This document shows positions 46,036-59,685 of a DNA stretch of 64,000 nucleotides, in pieces. Origin of the DNA: Scolanthus callimorphus (lineage: Eukaryota > Cnidaria > Anthozoa > Actiniaria > Edwardsiidae); contig CM066912.1 in NCBI GenBank assembly GCA_033964015.1, forward strand, positions 33,607,205 through 33,671,204, in the 5' to 3' direction. The position numbers and the translations under genes are program-made. The notes under the pieces are model-generated. The model saw only the letters and a program-made list of their open reading frames with translations, was not told the DNA's origin and did no database searches. Position 1 is the first letter of the stretch; every line of letters begins with the position of its first letter.

Positions 46036-46914
46036 GCGAATTAGTATCGAAGCAAAAAAGTGGCTTTTTTCGCATAATTTTTGCTCCTTTTTCTTGAAAT
46101 TGACTTTTGACCCGCGCGATCAATTTACCTTGTGATATTACAGAAGGGCCGGATACCATTGAAATTTTGCGAAGTGTGACGATAAAATGCCTGTTGTGAT
46201 TACAAATTATTGTTTAAATCCCAAAAATTATTTTAAACCCACACTTCAAAACTTTGTTTTTAACATTAACATTAACATTAACATGTTACCGCATGCGAGG
46301 ACACTACAATGAGGAAAATGAACCCGGAATGGACTTGGACAAGTGGAGTGACTCCAAAAAAGAAGAAACAAAAAAAGAACCCTGGGGATGGAACATCTGC
46401 AATGTTGTCTCTGATAATGGCAACAAATTCCCTCTTTATATCAATCCCCATGACGTGAAAAAGACAATTTTTCACGATCTAAAGCCTTTCACGGAAGCTC
46501 ATGCCCTTCATCGTACTTTATTAGACCCTTTAACCCTTTCACTCCAACAGGTGATCAACCTTAAACCTCTCCCAACTGTATAAAAGCATTGTCATGAAAA
46601 CAAGTAAGGAGAATTTATTGAATCATCCCATACGTGATGAGGAACAGATACAACACCAAATTCTCCCATCAAGTGTATGGAGAAGTGTATTGTTTTGAGT
46701 ATGGAGAAGTGCTATTTAGGTCTTTACACGCGGCCCGCCCTTTTTCTCTACCATTCCATGGCCATTTATTTGAAAGTCAATCGAGGCCTCTGTAAGGTAT
46801 CAAGTTCTTCAATCTCGATTTTTTAGAAAATTCCAGAATCGATTCCCCCAGAATCTTGCCGTTGGCCAAAATATGACGGACTCGGTACGAGATTGAACTT
46901 TCCCGTTCCCCTCT

Positions 46915-47335
46915 CCTACCCCCTACCCCTCTCCTATCTCATCCCCTTCCCCCACCTCCCCTTCACCAACGTCCTTTCATTTTGGATAGAAGATCATTGA
47001 TGACGAGTACAGATGCTATATCCCCTTGGTTATATATCTCCCCTACCCCTCTCCTATCTCCTTATCCCTTCCCCTCACCTATCTCTTACCCCCCCCCCCC
47101 CCCTCCCCTTCACCAACGTCCTTTCATTTTGGATAGAAGATCATTGATAACGAGTACAGATGCAATATCGCCTTGGTTATATATCTCCCCTACCCCTCTC
47201 CTATCTCATAACCCTTCCCCTCGCCTATCTCTTACTCCTTCCCCCACACCTCTCCTTCACCAACTTCCTTTCTTTGGATAGAAGATCATTGATAACGAGT
47301 GCAGATGCAATATCCCCTTGGTTATATATATGACT
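46915..47335 (+). repeat. About 120-bp tandem repeat, three copies
   Basis: Pyrimidine-rich CCCCTCTCCTATCTC part followed by ttcattttggatagaagatc, attgatgacgagtacagatg and a ccttggttatatat part. It lies between the two genes. Confidence 0.85.
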
Positions 47336-47914
47336 AATTATTATTATAATTTTATTTTATTGTAGTTTATACATTCTAAGCATATTATTGATATATTTTC
47401 TCTAATTTTCATCGATACTTAATGTATCATTTGTAGTAGATGGATGTGGCGGCTAAATTTACCACTTTATGTCCTCATCAAAAGTATTATTACTCTAAAA
47501 GTGAACTCACAATTTCGCCATACATTTTAATGAATTGTCCCCCATCATCCTTTGCCATCATCATTGAGATAGTATATTGAAAAGCTGTACATTGAAATGT
47601 AAATGTAGCCTTGAAATAAAAGAGCATTTAAAAACACCAGTGGTATATGTCACTATTTGTAGAGAAACCGCATCGGAAGCTACGGGTTGATGCACGGGCG
47701 GTAGGACAATAGGATGGGCGATAGGACAATAGAAAACGACTGCGAACTTTTTGTACTACTAGAGCAGTTGACGTATGACTGTGGTGAGTGATTCATGAGT
47801 AACTCGCTATCGAATCAAATGCGATAACAATTCAACAACAAACCAACAAGAATGAAAACCGCTAATATAAAAGGTTGTTAATAAACTTTGAAGTAGAAAA
47901 ATCATCATTTTACA

Positions 47915-48207
47915 GCTAAAGCCGTTGCATCACGATCGACGTTTTCAAAAACAACAAATTATGTTTGGATTTTTGACTTTGCTGTTCCGACAATCAAACT
48001 TCTGGCCCGGCAATGAAACTCTTGCCCTGTTTCCCCTAGTGTAGTCAACTGGCTTCCTTATTAACTAAAACCTGAAACGTCGCGACGGAAAACCAGGCGA
48101 CTGCACTAGGCGAAACAGGGCAAGAATCTGATTGGCTCATAAGATTTCACTGGCGGAACAGCAAAGCCAAAAACAAATCGCGGGTCGCGATGCAACGATT
48201 TTAGCTG
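47915..48207. mobile_element. Inverted-repeat element between the genes
   Basis: cagctaaagccgttgcatcacga at the left pairs with tcgcgatgcaacgattttagctg at the right. Inner arms also pair (actttgctgttccg, cttgccctgtttc). Confidence 0.65.
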
Positions 48208-49089
48208 CATTAGTTCAGTTTAGCTGCTTTAGTTCAGAAAATGTAGCGTACAATAAATTTGTAAATTGGTCGTGATTTTATCAGGCATAAAACAGCCTTT
48301 TACGGATGTGAATTCCTTTGTATTTGCTTCATTAAATATGATGCGTTTCATAACTTTTTTTTTGCCTAAAAAGGTACTCCACTCATATATCCATACCGAT
48401 ATATATAAAATAAATACTTGCCGGGACGGGGTTGGCAAAAAACCTAATGCAGCTCAGACTAAGTATACACAGAATGTAGCTGGCGTGGCTGTTGGCAATA
48501 TTGTTTCACTGTGCTCTATTCCCGATCCCGGTTATTACTTTGATGAGTTGTGTGGTGCCAATATCGGCGTTAATGGTGCCTTGATCACCACACAATTTTC
48601 TAATACTTTGCGGTAACTACAAAGGCTTTTAACCACAATTTAGACAAAGAAATGGTCCATTTTCGATTTTCGATTTTATTAGATAGGTCTAGATAAAGGA
48701 AAGCAGGGTGTCCGCCGTTACGCCACGCCGCTTCTAACATTTTATTTGGGCTCCATCACTCTAGTAGCGAGAGGGAATGGAAATTTTAACAAGCTAAAAC
48801 TTGCTTAAAAGTATTTCTGCTAAAATAGTATTAAGTTTAGTGTTCATCTAACTCAGTCGAAGTTTCAGACAGCGACTACACAAAAGCGAATACTACGTGC
48901 AACCATGGTCACAACATTGGATAGTCAGCACGAGAATTAGTTGTCATGGTTACCAATTATTTCCACTAACTCTCAAAAGAAAAAAATGTAAATCACTGCA
49001 CGCGTTGAACTCAACATTGTCATTCTCAAGTAACAATTTCCGGTTCAATTCAGAATCCACAGTCTCAAAATAAACTCTTCTACTCCTGT

Positions 49090-49200
49090 ACATATGGCTA
49101 GACCTGGTGGAGTAGATGGAGGCTCCTGTTGATGGACTCCCTGTGCATATGACTAGACCTAGTGGAGTAGATGGAGGCTCCTGCTGGTGGTCTCCTGGCA
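49090..49200 (+). repeat. About 58-bp tandem repeat, two copies, upstream of phospholipase gene
   Basis: ggctagacctggtggagtag, atggaggctcctgttgatgg, actccctgtgcatat and a second, near-identical copy. The same unit recurs at 62287-62425 inside phospholipase intron 2. Confidence 0.75.
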
Positions 49201-49287
49201 TGGGCAGGAATTGGAATTCTGATGCAAAGATACTTTTAATGTTCCAAAATCAGACTCAAATGGTGCGTTTAATATAGTCGAGATATA

Positions 49288-49526
49288 CAATTAACGTTGC
49301 TCTGCAAAACGTAAAACCATGAACCATGCATCATAAGTAGTAATTGTAATTCCTGATTAAGACGAAGCAGTTCACGCCAAATTGTGTCTCAAAGCAGTAA
49401 ACAAAGTGTCATTGGGTGGTTTTAGTTTAGTTTGGTTTGCCAAACTCGAGAAAAATACGAGAAATAGCGTCTTCATTGTGATGCATGGTTCATGGTTTTA
49501 CGTTTTGCAGAGCAACGTTAATTGAA
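49288..49526. mobile_element. Inverted-repeat element 215 bases upstream of the phospholipase start
   Basis: Arms 49288-49333 and 49480-49526 (caattaacgttgctctgcaa...aaccatgaaccatgcatca) match without visible mismatch over about 45 bases. It may lie in the promoter. Confidence 0.78.
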
Positions 49527-49670
49527 ATAGGTGTATAATCACTTCACTAGTCGAGTGACCGATTAATTTTTCCTCTTTCTAATTTTCCGCATTTTTGTGT
49601 ATCATTTATCATATTAATTAGCTCTGTCAGCAACACGCAATAAGTTTGATTTAAACAAACCGCACGTCAC

Positions 49671-49678
49671 TTATAAGC
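49671..49678 (+). promoter_or_regulatory. Possible TATA-like box of the phospholipase gene
   Basis: ttataagc lies about 70 bases upstream of the first ATG of the phospholipase A2 gene, a plausible distance for a short 5' leader. No further core-promoter motif is clear. Confidence 0.3.
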
Positions 49679-49740
49679 CATAACACGCCTGCATCGAAAG
49701 CCGGACGTGTCAGAGAGGCTCATCCCCGCGCTAGGTCTCA

Positions 49741-49828
49741 ATGAGCAGAATGGAGGTGGCCATGAAACTTGGATTGGCTATTGTACTGTTTGTACTGGTT
49801 CAAACGGTACGGTCGGGAGATATGGAAG
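49741..49828 (+). CDS. Phospholipase A2, exon 1 (signal peptide)
   Basis: ATG at 49741; a second ATG at 49750 and a third at 49762 are in frame. The hydrophobic core LGLAIVLFVLVQ follows a Lys and ends near V-R-S-G, a plausible cleavage zone. The donor is gaag|gtaagg at 49829, phase 1. The first ATG gives a slightly longer n-region, and the third ATG (M-K-L-G-L) would be the more classical signal-peptide start. Confidence 0.8.
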
Positions 49829-52800
49829 GTAAGGTACATCTGACCCCTAGCTTTGGAAACCTGTGGTGAAACCTGTGGTCAGTCGCAGGTAGTACAAAAA
49901 GGCAAAGAAAAATGCAAAAAAAACAAAACAGCGGAACAACGCTTTATAGAGGGCATGATAACGTTAATATTGCTTAAGAACATCTTATTTAATAGTTATT
50001 AGGGAAGTTGAGAATTAGATTCAGCACTGTGCTACATCCGTATTTACAGTTAAACGGCAAATTAAGAAGAATGACTTGAAAAATGGCTAGTGATTAGTGA
50101 AACGCTGGCGTAAAACTTGCTCAGATCGTTCTAGCAACAAATCGAAGGTAGTATGCTATTATAACAGTTCCCTACTACGAAAATGAGGCTTCTAGCGACA
50201 GTTTGAGGGTCATAATTTACAAAACGGTTTTGGACTGTTATTTGTGCCACCCTCGCAAAATAAAGATTAATGTAGTGTACAGTATTGTTTTCCGTGTGTG
50301 AAATAAGTTGACTCAACTTTGACTCATACTATATATCTACAAAACTCGAATTCTTAATTGTTAAAGAGAGAAGTAATTACTAAAGCAGCAATTCAATTTC
50401 AAGTACTTTCCATTGAACTTGTATCGAACAATACGTGGGCCTGATACGTGGGATAAGGAACTATTGGAAAACAAACATCGACACCATTGATAGGGAAATT
50501 TCAAGTTACAAGTTTATTCCTGATAATTAGGTTTCTGTTTGATTAAACTTCAAGAAATAATGCTCTTAAAACTTCCTGTGTACTCAATTTAGATTTCAAA
50601 TTAATTTAAAATGATTTTAAAGTAAACACGAATATTTCACAGAATTTCAAAGCATTAGTTTAGGCCAAGTAAAAACTAAACAGGTTTTTCGTCCGGAGTG
50701 TCCATGCCGCGGCCCTTTTTATTTTTATTTCTTTTTGCTCCTTGTTTATGCCTTGTTTTATTGGTTTATGCCATATTTTGTGTACAAAATGACTACGACT
50801 GTTTCATAAACTATTCTTAAGGGCAATCTATGTTCATATAAAGCATTTCCATGCTCATTAAAGTCAGGAAACGGCAAATTGAGAAGAATGACTTGAAAAA
50901 TGGCTAGTATATGAATTTACAAAATTTAGTGTAATGACCTTCAATGAAATGCATGGGAAACACATCAAAACGAGGATAGACGAGCATCAACATACTATAC
51001 ATTTTATATAAAAAAAGACTTTTGATCCAGGCGCTTTCCATGTGTTTACTATCTGCAAGATTAACTCTAAGTTTAGTAGAAACCACTCGTACTATCACGA
51101 ATCCTGCAATCTGATTGGCTACCACCTACTCTATCACGGAATAGTGATTAGTGAAACGCTGGCGTAAAACTTGCTCAGATCGTTTTAGCAACAAATCGAA
51201 GGTACTGTATGCTATTTTAGAAAATAACACCTATGTTGTATTGTGAATGTGCGCATTCTGATTGGTTGAAAGGCGTGTTTGTAAGAGACCTGAGAAACAC
51301 GATTGTCACGCAACGCTGTCGCGCGTGTGTATGTTATTTTCTAAAAGCAATAAAAATACTTTCTGCGTGCGCTCTGGTTTCTTACAAACACTCGGGGAAT
51401 GTTGGTCGAACTGATAAAACTTGAAAGACACTCGCCTTCGGCTCGTGTCTTTCAAGTTTTGATCAGTTCTCCCAACATCCCCTCGTGTTTGTAAGAAAAC
51501 AGAGAGCACGCGGAAAGTACTTTTATTGCTTAATTATAAAATAGCTAAGATAGTACGCGCGCTCTCATTGGTCGACAGGTGTGTTTATATGAGAGTATAT
51601 AAACACGGTTGTGACGTCACGCCTGGGACGATGTTTGCGCTGTCTTCTTTTTTCATTCTTTACATATTTTGACAAAAATTTATCCAAACACTTGAAGCAA
51701 TGAAATTGTGAAAGCAGTGCTGTTTTCTTTTTAGCTATCATTTGTCGTCCCATCCTTAAACCACAAGTTCAAAGAATTGGCTTGTCTTCGACTTTTTTAG
51801 TCAAACGCGTGTAAACTTTCAGGATTGTCAACATTTTCGTACGATTATAAGTACCTTACATGATATTTTTGTCCTCCGAAATCCTCTTCCCTCCCTTTAT
51901 GAAACGATTTCTTTGACTTCTGGGAACTTTTTAAAAGTATAAAGCTCGCACTAAGAGGAGAAAAACAACACAAATCAAGTTACATAGCGACCCAACTAAA
52001 ATTCTGATAATTTGGAGATTTTCGGCGAATCGATCGGCTAGCCAAAAATGAAGAACAAATTATGGAACAAATCACAATTTATTTCCACTTACTTTCCTAT
52101 TCAATTTCCTATTCAATGATGATCTTTCACAAGCCGAGTAGGTAAGCAATCGTTTGCTAGCAAGTTAACAAGATTTGGAGTATTAACAAAACATGAAATT
52201 CTTACCGGCGATCGGCGAACACCGACGGCACTGTCGACGAAACTTTGACTTGAGTTGCTTCAAAAACTCAATATTCGTTCATGCCATCAGCAACAATTGA
52301 AGCCCCCATAGTATCTTTCCAGTCTGGTATTCAACATTTTGCTTGATTAGAAGATTGAAACAAGACACGCTTTTCTTGCTATCCAGCTTTTTCGATACCG
52401 GCCGAATTTGCCTTTCCAAAACTCATCAAAAGGCTCAAGTGAACACGTGAAGGCTATTGTTGTACGGAAAGTTCCTTTGACTTTGCAATTCTTAACCCGT
52501 ACATCCCTTCATTGACATTCGCTTATGCTTCAATTACAATAAACATCATAGAAGAGGTCAATAAAGTCGTCAAATGTTTCTTAGAAAGCAGTTTTCTCTC
52601 GCCTCCCCTTCGCAAAACTTCCAGCCAACTGAGTGATAAACTTGAACACATGCGATATAACACGCCCTCTGATTGGCCCGTTCAGGCCGTCGTGCGGTAA
52701 GGAGAATTTATATATTCACACAAAATGTTGAAATAAATTCATTTTAAATCTTTCGCTTCAAAAAGTGAAAGATATTTTATAAAAGCAATAGAGAACTTTT

Positions 52801-55800
52801 TCCCAGTGTCTACATACTCTGATGCAAACACTCGGGTAGGTTGGGAGAATTCTCGACTAGTTATGCAGCCACTCGACCTTCGGTCTCGTGGCTGCATAAC
52901 TGTCTCGAATTCTCCCAACCTCCCCTCGTGTTTGCATCAGAGTATGTAGGCACGGAAAAAGTTCAAACAGTTCTCTACTACGAAAATTAGGCTTCTAGCG
53001 ACTGTTTGAGGGCCATAATTTAGAAAACGGTTTTGGTCTGTTATTTGTACCACCCTCGCAAAAAATGCCAAAATAAAGATTAATGTAGTGTACAGTATTG
53101 TTTTCCGTGTGTGAAATAAGTTGACTCAACTTTGACTCATACTATATATCTACAAAACTCGAATTCTTAATTGTTAAAAGGAGAACTATAATTACTAAAG
53201 CAGCAATTTAATTTCAAGAACTTTCCATTGAACTTGTATCGAACAATACGTGGGCCTGATACGTGGGATAAGGAACTATTGGAAAACAAACATCGACACC
53301 ATTGATAGGGAAATTTCAAGTTACAAGTTTATTCCTGATAATTAGGTTTCTGTTTGATTAAACTTCAAGAAATAATGCTCTTAAAACTTCCTGTGTACTC
53401 AATTTAGATTTCAAATTAATTTAAAATGATTTTAAAGTAAACACGAATATTTCACATAAGACTTTCAAAACATTAGTTTAGGCCAAGTAAAAAATCAAAG
53501 GGCTCTATGAGCCAACTCATTCATGAATTTGGAATTAGTGAATGGATAATTTTTCAAATGTTGAAATACTCCCTGGGGGAGACTCCCCTATTTTTGGGGC
53601 AGCCTCTGGTACCTTTAGGGGGTAGAATTTAGCCTTGGTAGCCTTGAGGCCTGCGCTATTTCCGGTTTTCGCTCACCCCGACAACCTCCCCTTCCCTTTT
53701 AGAGCCGCATAGATACTTAGATAGGTACCTCTTAGAGGCCCCTTCTAGCAAATGAAGCAAATCACACTTGTTGGTGGCCTGAATTTAAGACATATTTCCC
53801 CTCGTAATATGAAAGACAATTAGGAGCACCCCTGCACAAAACATAGGGGAGTCTTCCCCCCTAGGAGAATACTGGGTACAGGCATGTGGTCTGTTCTCAT
53901 CAGTAGCCACATGGAAGATATTGGCAATTCAAGAAAACGTCTCTGATTTTTTCCAAATGTTGTTGTATCCTGCCTTTGAAAGAGACCTCCAGTTGGTTTA
54001 CCCCTGGCATGGGCATGACAAGCATACACATGACCTCACAATCCAATAGTGCTTGCAGATTGATTTTTCTTGAATTTTGCTGAAGTATCCAATTATCTTT
54101 AAATTGGATAGTGCCCCGAATATTTTGAAATTGGATAGTTTAAGTTTATGAATGTTTAAGTTTATGAATGCAAAAATTCCTAGAAACACCAATGAAATTG
54201 GATTCGGTCTACAGCCTCGTCCAATTTTGGTGTTCCCGATCCTCTGAATTTGTCACTCAATTTTTTCTTAATTGTTCAGCACGGGAGTCCTAATCTTATA
54301 TAAGTTAGAGTTAATTACCGAGATTCGAGGCAATAACCCCAATACATCCCAAGGGCCGTAGGCCCGAGGGATGTATTGGGGTTATTGCCGAGAATCGAGG
54401 TAATTAACGGACTTAGTTTACAGTTGACAAGGTTTTCAGAAAACAGGGACAAATGAAATGCATTCGTCTCATTGAATTTATCAGTTTTGAAAAGGAGTAC
54501 AGTTTACAATTGAAAAAGATAGCGGATTCCAATAGGAACTATTGTTAGTTATTTAGCTGCTTTCATAGAAGTGGGTTCCCCAGAGAAACTCATTGCAATT
54601 AATGTTTACCATGCACAATAAAGTTGTGATGCTGAAGAAAATGAATGACAACTTTTATTCAACTATGATTGACAAAGGTTTCCAAACACGAATTACGTCT
54701 TTTGTTTTCGTACAACAGCCAGTCCAATCAATCAAGCGGCCTTTTGTAAAAGCGCAACTCATTAAAGCGCTGTTATTTTGGTCGGTACGTAGCTGCGTAA
54801 AGCTCCTCTCTGGTTGGATAATACAACAATACCCTACCTCAACACAAAGAACGAGGATAATAGACTACAGACAAAAGAACTCCTTTGTAGAACGAAAATA
54901 ATAGAGACAAAAGCAACTACGTCCTTACTGGTTATTTTCATTTGTACCACGCCCTGACAGCTTACAGCTTCTACAGCTCAATTTGCATAACGTTCTGTCT
55001 AGCAAAACGGATGGAACTGATTCAAGATGGAGAAACTGAAGGCAAGTTTCAGGTATTTTGCGCTCGTTGGTTGCTCTCTACGATTAGATATGCAATTAAC
55101 TTGGGCATGATTTTATCTGTATTTTCAGGTTTACGTCTTAAACACACTCTATGGACAATGAGACCAAGCAAGTAGACTGGACAAACGCTTCTCAATATGG
55201 TTCAAGTGAAGGCGTTCTCGGAAATCGTGTTTTGTGGCGTTCAACGGGATTCGCATAAAGGATAATCAGAAGCAAATATTGGTTATAGACAGACAGTCAG
55301 CATAGATGCATAAACTGAGATTATTGGATGTTTTTTTTCTCGGGGTAAGTGTATGGATTTGAATTCACTAGTTAAATGTTTGGGTTGATAATTGAATTAG
55401 TCATTGTGAAAGGGGCAACTGTCATGGTCTATCATGGATTTTGGTCTAACTTGGGGTCATTTTAAGTAGCTTAAATGCAGTCAAACTCCCTACAAATGAA
55501 CAAAATAATGGTCTACGTTTTATACCTAACCTTTCAGCTGCTAGATCAATACAAATTTGGAGTATTTTCGTGTATAATCGAGCGGATGGAATTGGATTGC
55601 TAATTGGCATTTTTGATTTTCGAACAGGCTGAACAAGTTTCTTTTTCTTTTTAAGACTAATTTGAAACAGAATATAGGTTCGGAGTTGTTTCTGTAGAAC
55701 ACTTGTCTTATTTTAAAATATTTTGATGAAACAAACGTGACAGTGCCCCTTGAAGTCTTGGTAAAAATGGCTTATTGTGTGGTTCCAGAAATTATCCATA

Positions 55801-58800
55801 GGAAGGATAATAGGAAAGGATATATTTTCCATACAAATACTGTATTTTTCTTCGGGAATTCCAGAGAGGTGGGGGGTCACTTTTCAACACTCTTCCCGGG
55901 GGGGGGGATATTTTCTGGAACCACACATTATTGATTTACAGGTAAGTATATGGCTTATTATGGATTCATAGGTAAATAACTAGATATTTACCTATTAATC
56001 CATAATGAGCCATATACTTACCTATTAATCCATAGTGAGCAATATATTTACCTAGAAATTCAATTCAATTCTATTGATCAACCCCAACCTTTCCCTGGAG
56101 AATTCAAATCCCTCCCCGACTTTTAGTTTGTTGAGAGCCATTATCCGAGTTAATTCCCTACGAATAACAATGGAAACCGCGTCAACTGTAAACTAATACT
56201 CGAAAATGACGAAATCTGAAATGTTACAAGTAAATATTACGTGAAAACCATGATCCACAGGCTTTTTTGAAACCGTAAAATCTATCGCAAGAATAGGATA
56301 ACACAAAACAATGCATTTTATCCATGAAAATAGTTGATGCTTTTAAATACCAGTCTCTTGCAACCTGAATTTGTATACCTAAACAAAAACAGGGATGCTG
56401 AGTATTACTTTCCTCCTAGTGAGAATCAGAGGATGTTGATATTCTGCTCATGAGCAGTTGTCAAGTACTTTGAGCCTCCATTATAATGCTACAATAACTT
56501 ATAAATTATAACATTATAAGCCTTTAAAATGCAGCGATTTATTTCGAAAGAAATCCGAATCAATTAGAAGAAATATGGCGTTGTACTGCAAGTATAAAAA
56601 TGAAGCTTCTCTATTTCTCTTTCCAATTATTTTAAACAGATTTTACCTTAAATTCTCTGTGCTGCAAGAAGCAATAGCGAGCTTGTCCGTCCACCTTTAT
56701 CACGTTAAAGCGTAGAATTAACAAGAACACGCAAAACTCCAACAACTGCGTAGAAATTCCACTTAACAAGCCCCCAGCCGACTGCTCGAACAAGGGATCA
56801 ACCAACACCTTCGTTCCATCCTTTTTCCTCTCGAATGTCATGTCGCTGGCTCCAAAAATTGACGAGGTTCGCCATGTTGTCCAGAATGCGAACTTCGATT
56901 TCATTTGCATAACCGAGTCATGGCTCAAATCACACATACAAGATTCAGTTGTGGCAATTGACGATTATCATCTCGTTCGCCGTGACCGAGTGGAGATAAT
57001 GCATGGCGGAGTTTGCATGTACGTTAAAGATACAATTCCCTTTTCGGTTATTGAAGACCTGGCGGATGATTTTCTCGAAGTTTTATGGCTGGACATTCGA
57101 CCACATCGACTCCCGCGAGGCGTGAATAATATTATTATCGGAGTTATTTACCATCCACCAACAGCTTCGAACTCGCAGATGCTGGACTATCTGATCAAGT
57201 GTTTGTCTACTATCGAATCGCGTCACTCTGATTGCGGAATTATTTTGCTCGGTGATATAAACAAGCTGGACACAGCGAGGTTAAAATCAAACTTTAATCT
57301 CAAGCAAACTGTTTACTTCCCTACGCGCGGGCGGAACACACTTGACCAGATCCTTACGAACCTCAAAGAGTACTACGATCCACCTATCGAGCGACCAGCA
57401 TTTGGCCTATCAGATCACTGCTCCGTCGAGGTCCAACCTAAAGTCCGTCCTGCAATTTCAGAGAGCAAGTTCACTGTCAAATCAAGGGACTTGCGAGCGA
57501 GTAATCGTCAAGCTATAAGATCATATCTCGAGCAAGTAGATGTTGAATCGCTCATCAACACTGTCGTTACATGCGAAGAGAAAACGTCGCTACTGCATAC
57601 TATCGTCCAAACAGGCCTTGATTTTATTGCACCTATAAGGACAAAAACTATCCACATTACTGAGCCACCATGGATTAACCAGAGACTAAAATCTCTGATC
57701 AAGAAGCGGCAGAGAGCCTTAAGTTTGGGTGATCAAGACGAATTCCGCCGTTTGAGGAACCTCGTAAACCGAGAACGCAAAGCATGCCGGGGCAAATACT
57801 ACAGTCACAAAGTGGAACATCTGAAAGACTGCTCACCAGCAAAGTGGTGGACCGAAGTAAAGAAGCTCAGTGGCATGTCTAAAGCGACCAGCGCTAAAGA
57901 CAATATCATCAAGTCTCTCAAACACCTGAGCGCTGAGGACACAGGTGAAAATGACACGTCACTAGCAAATCGTATCAACGAAGGCTTTCTGACACCTATG
58001 CAGGACTTTCGGCCTTTAACCGAACAACCAACTGTAGAGCCAGCTTCGCCCTCTGAGTCTGACCTAGTTGTAACATCAGCAGAGGTCTTTAAGGCCCTCT
58101 CCGCCATCAACCCTACTAAGGCCCAAGGGCCTGATGGGATGCCGGGTTGGTTACTCAAAGAGAACGCAGATTTACTTTCGGACCCAATTCGAGATATCCT
58201 GAACTCCTCTTACCGAGAAGGCTGTCTCCCATCTTCTTGGAAGGAGGCTGATGTTGTACCAGTCCCAAAGCAAAAGCCAATCTTCGACATCAACAAGCAC
58301 CTACGGCCTATCTCGCTGACCCCACTCTTGTCTAAGATTGGAGAAGATTTCATCGTTGAGAGATTTGTTAAGCCTGCTGTTCTAGCTAAGATCGATAGCC
58401 AGCAGTTTGGAACCATTCCAAATTCGTCAACAGTTCACGCCCTCATCGACATGCTCCATCGATGGACTAATGACACCGACGGCAATGGCACTGCTACTAG
58501 GGTCGTGCTTTTCGATTTTCGAAAAGCATTTGACCTTATCGATCATACGATTCTGGTGAGGAAGCTGCGCACATACGATCTCCCGGATTCAGTAATTCAC
58601 TGGATCATTGACTTCCTTCGCGATCGTAAACAAAGAGTGAAGTTGGGACAGGATTGTTATTCTGAATGGCGAGGTATCCCTGCTGGAGTACCCCAAGGGA
58701 CAAAACTGGGTCCCTGGCTGTTCCTGATTATGATAAATGACATCAGTGTCCCTGGCGTGCACCTCTGGAAGTACGTAGACGATATTACAATCTCAGAGTC

Positions 58801-59654
58801 TGTACCCAAGAAACACACAAGCAAGATCCAAGAGGCAGTTGATGAACTGTGTAGTATAACTAGTGCAGATAAGTTCCAACTAAACGAAGTAAAATGTAAA
58901 GAACTACGAATAGACTTTTCACAAGCAGACAAAGGGTTCAATTCAGTTAATGTAAATAATTCCGAGCTGGAGTTGGTAAGCGAAGCAAAGCTCCTAGGTT
59001 TAAATATCAGTAATGATCTTAAATGGAATGCCCATATTGCTGCCATCATTAAGAAAGGAGCCTCTAGGTTATATTTCCTTAGGCAACTTAAGCGCTCCAA
59101 GTTAGCCAGCAAAGATCTGATGCAATTTTACATTACATGTATAAGACCTGTGACCGAGTATGCTTGCCAAGTCTATCACAATAGTCTGCCTAATTATTTA
59201 AGTAATGATCTTGAGCGCCTACAGAAACGAGCCATGCGCATCATCTATCCAGAACTAAGCTACGCTGAAGCCCTTAAAGAAGCTGGCCTCGTAACACTCT
59301 TCCAGCGTCGCCAAGACATCACTTCTAGGTTCTTCGATGAGATTGTAGCGAACACTGACCATAGACTCAATCGTCTCTTGCCAAAGAAAAACGAATCGCA
59401 ATATAATTTAAGGAACAAAAGAAAATTCGTTATGCCAAAATGTTCTACAAAGCGCTGCCAAAGTAGTTTTATAAATTGTAATTCAAGGTTTTATATTCCA
59501 TAATTTAGTATACATTTTTTATTAGACATATTTATCCTTTTAGCAATTATTATATTTATTAGACACATTTATTATTATAGAAACTATAGTTAGCATTTTT
59601 ATATTGTAAAGTTAGACCATTTCAGCCCTTGGCTGTAAATTTTTAACTAATAAA

Positions 59655-59685
<31 letters not shown>

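Larger units (their letters stand above)
45687..49740. other. Intergenic stretch between the two genes
   Basis: Holds a possible poly(A) signal, the 120-bp pyrimidine repeat, two inverted-repeat elements and otherwise AT-rich sequence. A 116-codon ORF at 48266-48616 is the only longer frame, and I cannot support it as a gene. Confidence 0.6.

Noticed and set aside
48266..48616. 116-codon ORF ending GVAVGNIVSLCSIPDPGYYF
   Set aside because: No recognised motif, no start or splice context, and composition close to its surroundings. A retroelement relic is possible but cannot be shown.
57508..59112. Minus-strand ORFs inside the intact LINE
   Set aside because: Shadows of the 887-codon ORF on the other strand.
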